Shown here: positions 1 to 5,853 of the stretch, piece after piece
Layout of the letters: every line of letters starts with the position of its first letter
Numbering within the stretch: the first letter of the stretch is position 1
Assembly (NCBI GenBank): GCA_017441965.1
Contig: JAFSBF010000149.1
Location: 1 to 5,853, forward strand
Reading direction: 5' to 3'
From: Clostridia bacterium
Lineage (GTDB): Bacteria > Bacillota > Clostridia > UMGS1883
DNA: 5,853 nucleotides
Translations under genes and position numbers: made by a program
Notes under the pieces: generated by a model
What the model saw: the letters and a program-made list of their open reading frames with translations, nothing else
Database searches by the model: none
What the model was told of the DNA's origin: nothing

Positions 1-274
1 CGCTCGGGAATGCTTCTTTTATGTATGATGCGATTATTTTTTTATTATCAGATACACTTCCGCCTGATATTCCTGCAAACATTCCGTCGATTATTGCGTT
101 GTCTTTTAAAAGCTCTGCTATTCCTGTCTTCAAAACAGTGCAGGCGTTATCCATTCCTATATCCACGGGATTGCTTGAGGAAAGAACTGTTCTTTTTAAA
201 ACATTTGCGTTTTCATCGCATAAAACAAATTCCGTCTTTGTTCCGCCGCCGTCAATACCGATAATATTTTTCAT
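1..274 (-). CDS. BadF/BadG/BcrA/BcrD-family ATPase, N-acetylglucosamine kinase-like, 3' partial
   Basis: Only the first 91 residues are in the window; the frame runs off the left edge. The start MKNIIGIDGGGTKTEF has the phosphate-1 loop of the ASKHA (actin/hexokinase/Hsp70) fold, with Asp8 and the Gly9-Gly11 run followed by Thr12. SSNP at 33-36 and the following DIG match the sugar-binding loop of NagK-like kinases, and FAGISGG (66-72) matches the next core strand. Such proteins usually phosphorylate GlcNAc, glucosamine or a related sugar with ATP in the cytoplasm. Other members of the superfamily are 2-hydroxyacyl-CoA dehydratase activators, but the SSNP and GISGG pattern and the glycosidase neighbours favour a sugar kinase. 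The catalytic Asp, expected just past residue 100, lies outside the window, so activity cannot be judged. It follows GH1 by 28 bases and probably acts on a sugar freed by the hydrolases. Confidence 0.85.
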   Translation of the reverse strand, partial: MKNIIGIDGGGTKTEFVLCDENANVLKRTVLSSSNPVDIGMDNACTVLKTGIAELLKDNAIIDGMFAGISGGSVSDNKKIIASYIKEAFPS

Positions 275-281
275 TTATAAA

Positions 282-288
282 CCCTCAA
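282..288 (-). promoter_or_regulatory. Ribosome binding site of the kinase gene
   Basis: The minus strand reads TTGAGGG, with GAGGG (282-286) seven bases upstream of the ATG at 272-274. It lies in the 28-base gap after the GH1 stop codon (303-305). This supports the start and co-transcription with GH1. Confidence 0.7.
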
Positions 289-302
289 TCCTTTTACTGG
301 CG

Positions 303-1568
303 TTACTTCCCAAGCGTTGGTACTTTATTCAGATATTTTCTTAATATCTCCTGACTGAAGCCGTTATTACGGATAATATCACGGTAGAAATACGCACTGT
401 TTTTAGGTGTTCTTTCAAAGGTTTCAAAATTCACATCTATAAGGCCGAATTTGGGAATATAGCTTCTCCACTCAAAATTATCCATAAATGACCAGTGCAT
501 ATATCCGCTGACGTCCACACCCATTTCGGACGCATCGTGTAGTGCAGAAAGGTAAAGTGTCAGATATACTATTCTCCAGTCATCATCATTACACGCAACT
601 CCGTTTTCTGTGATAATAACGCTCTTATCCTTAAGCCTTGAAAGCTGATGTACCATAACCTCGGGATAAAACTCGTCAAGATAAAATTCCATATCTATAA
701 GCGGTAAATATGAGTGTGTGTAGCGTTTTTTAGGTGTTTTAACAGCTCTTGAATCAACCATTGCACGATGATACGCATTAATTGCCCAGTAATCGCACGT
801 ATTCTTTATATCCTTGTCAATATATCCGTCCTCTAAAAGAGGGGAAACAACCTCGCCCGTTCTTATTGCGTGGAAGAAAAACTCATTTTCTGTCGCATCC
901 CTCATAGCGGCAAGTGCATTGTCAAACGGGTCATACATCCTCTTTGGATGAAACATAGTAAAAGGATGTGCTGTACTTACAGGTGCTTTTGAATATTTCT
1001 TTATAATATGATAACCGAGTGCGTGATAGCGGATTGTGTGCATTCTGTCTGCATAAACGGTAAATTCATTAAGCACATTCCAGTTATCTACGTACGGTGC
1101 ATAAAGGGGAACAACCTTTTCTAAAAAGCGTTCAAAATACTTTCTGTTATCAAGATTTGAAAAGCCGCCCAAATCATCAAACCATATAGGATGCGTAAAA
1201 TGATGAATGGTAAGAAAAACCTTTATCCCCTTTTCTTTAAGAAGGGAAATTTCATCAAGATAATGGCGTATTGCATCGTCGTCAAAGCTGCCCTCGCTCG
1301 GCTCTATACGCGACCACTCAATGCTCATTCTGTAGCAGGGAATTTCAAATTCTTTTAAGAGGGCGGTATCCTCCTCTACCATATTGTAATGATTGCACGC
1401 CATACCGCTGCGGGCATAGACACTGCCCTCTCCAATAGGCAGGTCAAGCTCCTCCTTGTAACGGTTACAGTTAGGGTTGTTACCTTCTATCTGATGCCCT
1501 GCCGTTGCAGTTCCCCACATAAAATCCTTTGAAAATTTAAAATCAGGAATAGAAAAAATATCGTACAT
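303..1568 (-). CDS. Glycoside hydrolase family 1 (beta-glycosidase), divergent, 421 aa
   Basis: This is a retaining beta-glycosidase of the GH1 fold, which cleaves terminal beta-linked sugars from short glycosides. The N-terminal signature FMWGTATAGHQIEG (16-29) carries Gln26 for the -1 site. TIHHFTHPIWF (120-130) follows. The proposed acid/base is Glu168 in NVLNEF, and the nucleophile is Glu321 in ITENG. HWSFMDNFEWRSYIPKFGL (358-376) is the aglycone/sugar-binding block. DNFEW, rather than the phosphate-binding loop ending in KRYG of 6-phospho-beta-glucosidases, argues for a non-phosphorylated substrate. At 421 residues it is shorter than the usual 440-480. The region after the acid/base (about 170-240) looks reduced and lacks the usual GxxAPG stretch. 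Phe169 replaces the almost invariant Pro of the NEP motif. There is no signal peptide, so it is cytoplasmic. It lies 23 bases after the DUF6259 gene, suggesting both process the same imported saccharide. Whether it is a glucosidase, galactosidase, fucosidase or other cannot be told. Confidence 0.93.
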   Translation of the reverse strand: MYDIFSIPDFKFSKDFMWGTATAGHQIEGNNPNCNRYKEELDLPIGEGSVYARSGMACNHYNMVEEDTALLKEFEIPCYRMSIEWSRIEPSEGSFDDDAIRHYLDEISLLKEKGIKVFLTIHHFTHPIWFDDLGGFSNLDNRKYFERFLEKVVPLYAPYVDNWNVLNEFTVYADRMHTIRYHALGYHIIKKYSKAPVSTAHPFTMFHPKRMYDPFDNALAAMRDATENEFFFHAIRTGEVVSPLLEDGYIDKDIKNTCDYWAINAYHRAMVDSRAVKTPKKRYTHSYLPLIDMEFYLDEFYPEVMVHQLSRLKDKSVIITENGVACNDDDWRIVYLTLYLSALHDASEMGVDVSGYMHWSFMDNFEWRSYIPKFGLIDVNFETFERTPKNSAYFYRDIIRNNGFSQEILRKYLNKVPTLGK

Positions 1569-1576
1569 AAATCTAT

Positions 1577-1584
1577 ACTCCTTT
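1577..1584 (-). promoter_or_regulatory. Ribosome binding site of the GH1 gene
   Basis: The minus strand reads AAAGGAGT eight bases before the ATG at 1566-1568, inside the 23-base gap after the DUF6259 stop. It supports the chosen start, which places the GH1 N-terminal signature in register near residue 16. Confidence 0.78.
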
Positions 1585-1591
1585 CAATTAA

Positions 1592-4396
1592 TTACCACTC
1601 AACGCAGATAAAGCTTTCTGCATCAATAGTGCATTTCATAGTACTTTCGCTAAGTATTTTTATTGTTCCGTCACCCTTCACGGTGTACTTGCCCTTGGAA
1701 AGTGCGTATTCACTCTCATTCCAGTCCACCTTGTCCGTTATCGGCTTATCACATATATTTACGAGAAGCAGCCTTTTCCTGTCACCGTCTGCAAGAAGTC
1801 CGCCGACAATATACGGCGAATGCATAAACCCTATATGAAACATTGCTAATCTACTATAAAATGTATGTTCTTTTACCGCCTTAACTACGGGCGGTCTCAT
1901 CACAACTGCATTTTTGAAAAATTCTTTGTTTTCATATCTGAACACTGCAAGCTTTTTCACAAATTCCAACCGCGCGGTGTTATTTACAAAATCAGAATTT
2001 ATCCACCCCATCTGCTGACCGCACACAAATGCCTTTGCAAGATGATACTTCCAGAATAAATCATTACTTTTTACTGCGCCGTTAGTACTTCTGCCAAGCA
2101 CGCATACAGAACTGCCGTAAATGTGCATAAACGCAGGAACATCACAAATGCTTCCCGCCCACATCCATGACAAAAATCCGTCTACGTCTGCACTGTATAC
2201 CTCTGCATTAGACTCTGTTGTAAAAGCCTTTCCATCAGGCTTTGCATCGTTAAGCTGCCCTAAAAGCTCTCTGTAATTTTTCTGCCACCAGTCGCCGCCA
2301 CCCTTGGGATGAGAGTGGTTTTCATCCATACACAAATGCGGAACACGTGCGGCAATCTGGTCAAGGTATATTGCATCCACATCAAGCTCATCAAACATTT
2401 TAGTTATAAGGTTTGTCAGCTTGTCTCTCCATAGTTTATATGACGGACACATCGGTGAAAGCTCAACTTTTTCTCCGTTTTTCTTTCTTGCCTCATATGT
2501 AAGGATTGCCACCTCGCCATTTTCCGTTTTAACTGCACCGGGTCTTCCAAACTCCTCAAATTCAAAATTCTCGTCACCCTTATCCTGATTATCCCACAAA
2601 AGTGCATTTATATAGGGCATAACCCGCACCCCGTTTTCCTTTAATACAGGAAGTGCTTTTACAAATCTCTCTTTTGCGGGCATAAAGTGCGGATAATCGT
2701 TGTTGAACGGAATCTGATGCCAGTTATACACGTGATAACCGATGGGAACACCCAGTTCTTTTCTTAGTTTAATCGGGTTTTTATACCATTCATCAATATC
2801 TGCGTCAGGATTGTCACTCCTGAGATTAGTCGGCAATACCTCACCGCTTTCCGGGTCATACGGTACCCAGTCCATAACCCAGAATGGAATTTCTTTCATC
2901 CACTCAGGCGTTTTTTTATCTTTTATATTTATATACCAGTCACATTCTGCCTCTACAAATTCTTTGTAAATTTCAGCGGCATCAAACCAATCGCCGTCAA
3001 AGCACTGCCATACTGCCTTCCCGGGAAGCTTTTGAGAATTTGATGCCTCGCCCAAGTTTTGTGCGTGATATCGGCAATTTAACCGCACATCCCCGTTTTG
3101 CGAGCTTGCCGCATGAAAATCCTTTAACGCACCGTCTTTATCGTGAACGGCAAAATATATTCCACCGTGTTGCTCTTTAGTATACAGTGCATAATAAGGC
3201 ATCGGATAACGAAATCCCGATGGATATGCACCGCCCTCGTAATTATCTGTAGCATTAAATTTTTCCCGTACTGTACCACCAAATTCGGGGACAAATAAAT
3301 CAAAAAACTCTTCTCCCCTGATATGAAGGCGCGGATATGTACACCAGATAAGTGAATATTCCAAAGAGGTATTGTTAACCTCCACACTCCATTCAATTTT
3401 ATTTTCCTCATCAATACACTCTGCACATATTATGAGTGATATTCCATCTAATTTTCCGTTTTCAGGATTTTCTAAAATGATTTTTGCTCCGTTTTCCTGT
3501 CTGATAATTTGTGTGCTTTGCCATATGGAAAGAGTATCAACAAAAATCTCTTCCTCCGTAGAAATATTGCGAAGGAGCATTGCACAAACGGCTCTTTCCT
3601 TTTCTGTGTCCCAGAAAGAAACCGTATTTTCTCTGTGCACAATAGTTGCGTTAAGCGCCCCTGCCTTAATATCGAACGTTTCTTCTTTGTTTTCTGCGTA
3701 TTTCTTCTTTATAGGAAATTCTTTTGCCTCAGCACCGCCAAAGGTATACGTAGTGTAAATGGGATTTTCCTCGTTATAATATGACAAGTCATCATTATAA
3801 TTTATAAAATAAACGTGCGAGTCCACAATGGTATTTTCAAGGTAAACAAATCCGCCTTTTATGCGCATAGTCTTTCTGTCGTTTTTCAGCACCATTTCGC
3901 AAGGATGTGCTATATTATACGGCAAATCAGCAATTTGTGTGGTAATTTCGCCATCTTTACTGCATACAACGGTAAATTCATTTTCGCTGATATCAATATG
4001 CCCTACGCAATGACTTGCATCATATCTTTTAGTTTTCAAAGTATAAAAGGTTTCCTGAATAATCGAGGGTGTTTCTTCACACACAGTAAAACGGTTAGTT
4101 ATTAAAATGTCGTCTATGTATTCTCCGCTAAGCTCACTTATGGGGTTTGCTGAAATTTCAAAAGCATTTCCGTTTATCTTAGTATATGCATCCTTATAAA
4201 AAGCCTTACAAAAATGCAGAGGTCCCTGATATGCACCGCCGTCATAGTATTTTCTGTCTATATATACGCCGTCTTTAAGATAAAGAATATATTCTTCATT
4301 ATTTTCAGTAACCTTTATACAAAGCCCTTTTTCATCTGTCAGGGAAAATTCTGCTTCCCCGCCGTTTTTTCCTAAGCTTAATTTATATGAGTTCAT
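1592..4396 (-). CDS. DUF6259-type protein, probable TIM-barrel glycoside hydrolase, 934 aa
   Basis: I recognise this as a DUF6259-type protein from its central blocks: FWVMDWVPYDP (505-515), HVYNWHQIPFNNDYPHFMP (555-573), VRVMPYINALLWD (590-602), VDAIYLDQIAA (673-683) and AFTTESNAEVY (724-734). The layout is that of a large glycosidase: a beta-rich N-terminal region (about 1-480), a catalytic (beta/alpha)8 barrel (about 500-810) and a C-terminal beta domain (about 830-934). Asp679, at the end of the YLD strand, and Glu728, in TTES, are placed like a nucleophile and acid/base pair of clan-D-like alpha-glycosidases. That assignment is inference. There is no signal peptide or membrane segment, so it should act in the cytoplasm on an imported substrate. 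It sits between the SDR and GH1 genes, with 37- and 23-base gaps. The start is fixed by a strong ribosome site. The substrate is unknown, and to my knowledge the family is poorly characterised. Confidence 0.85.
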   Translation of the reverse strand: MNSYKLSLGKNGGEAEFSLTDEKGLCIKVTENNEEYILYLKDGVYIDRKYYDGGAYQGPLHFCKAFYKDAYTKINGNAFEISANPISELSGEYIDDILITNRFTVCEETPSIIQETFYTLKTKRYDASHCVGHIDISENEFTVVCSKDGEITTQIADLPYNIAHPCEMVLKNDRKTMRIKGGFVYLENTIVDSHVYFINYNDDLSYYNEENPIYTTYTFGGAEAKEFPIKKKYAENKEETFDIKAGALNATIVHRENTVSFWDTEKERAVCAMLLRNISTEEEIFVDTLSIWQSTQIIRQENGAKIILENPENGKLDGISLIICAECIDEENKIEWSVEVNNTSLEYSLIWCTYPRLHIRGEEFFDLFVPEFGGTVREKFNATDNYEGGAYPSGFRYPMPYYALYTKEQHGGIYFAVHDKDGALKDFHAASSQNGDVRLNCRYHAQNLGEASNSQKLPGKAVWQCFDGDWFDAAEIYKEFVEAECDWYINIKDKKTPEWMKEIPFWVMDWVPYDPESGEVLPTNLRSDNPDADIDEWYKNPIKLRKELGVPIGYHVYNWHQIPFNNDYPHFMPAKERFVKALPVLKENGVRVMPYINALLWDNQDKGDENFEFEEFGRPGAVKTENGEVAILTYEARKKNGEKVELSPMCPSYKLWRDKLTNLITKMFDELDVDAIYLDQIAARVPHLCMDENHSHPKGGGDWWQKNYRELLGQLNDAKPDGKAFTTESNAEVYSADVDGFLSWMWAGSICDVPAFMHIYGSSVCVLGRSTNGAVKSNDLFWKYHLAKAFVCGQQMGWINSDFVNNTARLEFVKKLAVFRYENKEFFKNAVVMRPPVVKAVKEHTFYSRLAMFHIGFMHSPYIVGGLLADGDRKRLLLVNICDKPITDKVDWNESEYALSKGKYTVKGDGTIKILSESTMKCTIDAESFICVEW

Positions 4397-4403
4397 TTTT
4401 CGT

Positions 4404-4410
4404 CCCTCCT
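4404..4410 (-). promoter_or_regulatory. Strong ribosome binding site of the DUF6259 gene
   Basis: The minus strand reads AGGAGGG preceded by a run of A, seven bases before the ATG at 4394-4396. It is the closest match to the anti-Shine-Dalgarno consensus of the four sites in this window, which suggests that this large protein is well translated. It lies in the 37-base gap after the SDR stop, the longest gap in the operon. I see no convincing terminator or promoter in that gap. Confidence 0.8.
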
Positions 4411-4433
4411 TTTTCGTAAGAAGCTCTTCAAAC

Positions 4434-5213
4434 TTATTTATTAATTACAGGATAAAGCTGAATTGTGTTTCCACCGTCAACAACTAATTCTGCCCCCGTT
4501 GTATTTCTTGCAAATGCCGTAAAATACCATACTGCATCAGCTACATCCTCTCTGACTGCCACATCCCCAAGCGGTGTAAATCTTGACGGAACATTTTTGT
4601 AAAATTCAGGGTTTTTCTCCCATCTGTCGGTTTTTATCATACCGGGAAGAACTGCATTTACACGTATATTATATTTTCCCAAATCAAGTGCCATTGCACG
4701 CATCATTCCAAGCTGACCGCCCTTTGATGCAGAATACGCAATTCTGTTTGGAATTGCACGGTATGCAGTATTTGAATTTATGAAGATAATATTTCCTCCG
4801 CCGTTTTCCTTCATCCTTTTTGCTGCGTGTTCTGAAAGACAGTAGTTCCACACCATATTAGTATTTATAACACGCATAAAATCTGTAAGAGGATTTTCAA
4901 ACACCTCAAGGCCAAGTCCCTGGTCTGCCGCATTAAGAACAAGGGTGTCAATAAATATGCCCTTGTTATCAAGGTCTGAAAACATATCCTCAACTGATTT
5001 TTCATCTACCGTTCTTTCATCCAGTAAAGAATCTATGTGATAGCCGATAATATCACTTTGCGGAAATTTTTCTTTATACAGTTTTTCTGCTGCGTGTACT
5101 TTTTCGCAGTTTCTTCCCGTGAAAACAACATTCCATCCTTCTTTGGCAAATTTTTCAACTATTGCGACACCTGTATTGATGCACGCACCTGTAATAAGTG
5201 CATATTTACTCAT
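4434..5213 (-). CDS. Classical short-chain dehydrogenase/reductase (SDR), 259 aa
   Basis: This is a complete cytoplasmic NAD(P)-dependent oxidoreductase of normal length for classical SDRs. The N-terminal Rossmann motif is TGACINTG (residues 8-15), where Asn13 replaces the usual second Gly of TGxxxGxG. LNAAD at 93-97 stands in for the NNAG motif. The catalytic set is Asn119, Ser147, Tyr160 and Lys164 (YSASK). The DGG near residues 246-248 is typical of the C-terminal region. Strand 2 ends in TGRN with Arg34 and no acidic residue, which hints at NADP(H), but this is weak. The stretch at about 61-80 looks a few residues longer than usual for the DxxD region. It starts 12 bases after the dehydratase stop and precedes the two hydrolases, so it probably oxidises or reduces a sugar, or a sugar acid interconverted with the dehydratase substrate. 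SDR substrates cannot be predicted from sequence alone; gluconate 5-dehydrogenase-like or sugar 1-dehydrogenase-like roles are both possible. Confidence 0.93.
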   Translation of the reverse strand: MSKYALITGACINTGVAIVEKFAKEGWNVVFTGRNCEKVHAAEKLYKEKFPQSDIIGYHIDSLLDERTVDEKSVEDMFSDLDNKGIFIDTLVLNAADQGLGLEVFENPLTDFMRVINTNMVWNYCLSEHAAKRMKENGGGNIIFINSNTAYRAIPNRIAYSASKGGQLGMMRAMALDLGKYNIRVNAVLPGMIKTDRWEKNPEFYKNVPSRFTPLGDVAVREDVADAVWYFTAFARNTTGAELVVDGGNTIQLYPVINK

Positions 5214-5218
5214 ATTTT

Positions 5219-5226
5219 CACCCTCT
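5219..5226 (-). promoter_or_regulatory. Ribosome binding site of the SDR gene, touching the upstream stop codon
   Basis: On the minus strand the sequence AGAGGGTG lies just before the ATG at 5211-5213, with GAGGG (5221-5225) seven bases from the start. Its first base is the last base of the dehydratase TAA stop (5226-5228). A ribosome finishing the dehydratase would therefore sit on this site, which suggests translational coupling. It fixes the SDR start. Confidence 0.75.
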
Positions 5227-5853
5227 TAAAAATAAAATTCTGTCTTTGCAGGTCTTATATCTGTAAGCGCACCCGTATAATGGCGAAGTGTATGGGGCTG
5301 ATAGGGGTGCTTTAAACACTCATCCTCATTAATTTCTATGCCAAGACCGGGCTTATCAGGAATTGTAATGTATCCATCCTTGTATTTAAGAGCCTCGTTT
5401 GTAACGTCCTTTCTCCACTCAACATCACTATACATAATTTCAAGTATTTCAAAATTAGGACACGTTGCCGCAAGCTGAAGCGTCGCCGCATTTGCAACGG
5501 GACCTGACGGGTTATGCGGTGCAAATGGGATATATCTGCTCTCTGCCTCTGCTGCAATTTTCTTAAGCTCCATTATGCCGCCTGCGTGCGAAATATCAGG
5601 CTGTATGTAGTCGGCAGCCATTTTATCAAACATTGCTCTGTAATCCCAACGAGTATAAAGCCTTTCACCTGCTGATATTGCAACGGGCGATTTATCACGT
5701 ACTGCCTTTAATGCATCAAGGTTATCGGGCGGGACTGGCTCTTCGAAGAACATCGGCTTAAACTGCTCCAGTTCCTTTGCAATCTTGATACCCGTAGGAA
5801 TATTAAATCTTCCGTGTCCTTCAATCAGCAAATCAACCTTATCACCTACTGCA
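5226..5853 (-). CDS. Mandelate racemase/enolase-superfamily sugar-acid dehydratase (D-galactonate dehydratase-like), 5' partial
   Basis: The visible 208 residues are the C-terminal barrel of an enolase-superfamily enzyme. The family abstracts the proton next to a carboxylate with Mg2+ help, and here probably dehydrates an aldonic acid to a 2-keto-3-deoxy acid in the cytoplasm. Counting from the window edge, the Mg2+ ligands would be E11 (in IEGHGRF), E37 (in FFEEPV) and E63 (in SAGER). H13 and H113 (in APHNPSGP) would be the acid/base pair, with D86 (in QPDISHAGG) and E138 supporting. These spacings equal those I recall for E. coli DgoD (D183, H185, E209, E235, D258, H285, E310), except that Glu replaces the first Asp. 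The frame stays open to the right edge; about 170 N-terminal residues (capping domain and first barrel strands) are missing. A TTG at 5829-5831 is an internal Leu, not a start. Exact substrate (galactonate, gluconate, xylonate or other) is unknown. The stop lies 12 bases before the next gene. Confidence 0.9.
   Translation of the reverse strand, partial: AVGDKVDLLIEGHGRFNIPTGIKIAKELEQFKPMFFEEPVPPDNLDALKAVRDKSPVAISAGERLYTRWDYRAMFDKMAADYIQPDISHAGGIMELKKIAAEAESRYIPFAPHNPSGPVANAATLQLAATCPNFEILEIMYSDVEWRKDVTNEALKYKDGYITIPDKPGLGIEINEDECLKHPYQPHTLRHYTGALTDIRPAKTEFYF

Larger units (their letters stand above)
1..5853 (-). other. Carbohydrate-catabolic operon segment (five co-directional genes)
   Basis: Dehydratase, SDR, DUF6259, GH1 and kinase genes follow each other on one strand with gaps of 12, 37, 23 and 28 bases and no apparent terminator between them. 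All products with a visible N-terminus look cytoplasmic. The operon extends past both edges, where a regulator, a transporter, a keto-deoxy-acid kinase or an aldolase would be expected. The shared transcript is inferred from spacing only. Confidence 0.8.

Noticed and set aside
2..274. Reading the partial ATPase as a 2-hydroxyacyl-CoA dehydratase activator.
   Set aside because: The SSNP...DIG and GISGG pattern resembles NagK-like sugar kinases, and no Cys of an activator-type Fe-S site or partner dehydratase gene is visible; the missing C-terminus leaves some doubt.
21..344. Plus-strand open frame of 107 codons at the left edge.
   Set aside because: It is antisense to the kinase N-terminus, whose phosphate loop and ribosome site are clear, and it runs into the 3' end of GH1.
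303..1568. Assignment of the GH1 enzyme as a 6-phospho-beta-glucosidase of a PTS system.
   Set aside because: The C-terminal block is DNFEW, typical of non-phospho GH1 enzymes, and the Ser/Lys/Tyr phosphate-binding pattern is not seen. No PTS gene is in the window.
3372..3758. Open frames on the plus strand opposite the DUF6259 gene (up to 128 codons), and similar ones at 3815-4105 and 1629-1838.
   Set aside because: They lie wholly antisense to a strongly supported gene, show no recognisable family, have low-complexity Ser/Phe-rich translations and form no gene-like arrangement.
4397..4433. Possible hairpin around GAAGAGCTTC in the SDR-DUF6259 gap, considered as a terminator or attenuator.
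   Set aside because: The stem is four base pairs with a two-base loop and no U-run follows; the gap also holds the next ribosome site.
5226..5831. A complete 201-residue dehydratase-like protein starting at the TTG at 5829-5831.
   Set aside because: The frame stays open to the window edge, and the residues upstream of the TTG continue the family match (VGDKVDLLIEGHGRF). The TTG is an internal Leu just before the first metal ligand, so the gene is simply cut by the edge.

Overview
The window holds one run of five genes, all on the minus strand. They are read from the right edge to the left edge, and I see no break, frameshift or mobile element. Gaps between genes are only 12, 37, 23 and 28 bases. 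Every start codon visible in the window has a purine-rich Shine-Dalgarno sequence 7-8 bases upstream, so this looks like the interior of a single operon. Both edges cut a gene: the first loses its 5' end and the last loses most of its 3' part. No promoter, terminator, RNA gene, repeat array or transporter is visible.

In transcription order the genes are: (1) a sugar-acid dehydratase of the enolase/mandelate racemase superfamily, D-galactonate dehydratase-like (5226-5853, partial); (2) a classical short-chain dehydrogenase/reductase (4434-5213); (3) a 934-residue protein of the DUF6259 type, probably a TIM-barrel glycoside hydrolase with unknown substrate (1592-4396); (4) a divergent GH1 beta-glycosidase (303-1568); (5) the N-terminal 91 residues of a BadF/BadG/BcrA/BcrD-type sugar kinase resembling N-acetylglucosamine kinase (2-274).

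The strong AGGAGG-like ribosome sites, the moderately low GC content (roughly 40 percent by eye), frequent ATA isoleucine codons and this gene content suggest an anaerobic Bacillota/Clostridia bacterium, probably a gut or other fibre-degrading commensal. This is inference; no taxonomic marker is present.

None of the proteins with a visible N-terminus has a signal peptide. The likely picture is cytoplasmic processing of an imported glycoside or oligosaccharide. The DUF6259 protein and the GH1 enzyme would release monosaccharides. The dehydrogenase and dehydratase would act on a sugar or sugar acid (oxidation/reduction, then dehydration to a 2-keto-3-deoxy acid). The kinase would phosphorylate a released sugar or intermediate. 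The substrate cannot be read from the sequence. The most novel element is the uncharacterised DUF6259 protein coupled to an atypical GH1 enzyme and an oxidative or dehydrative sugar-acid branch.
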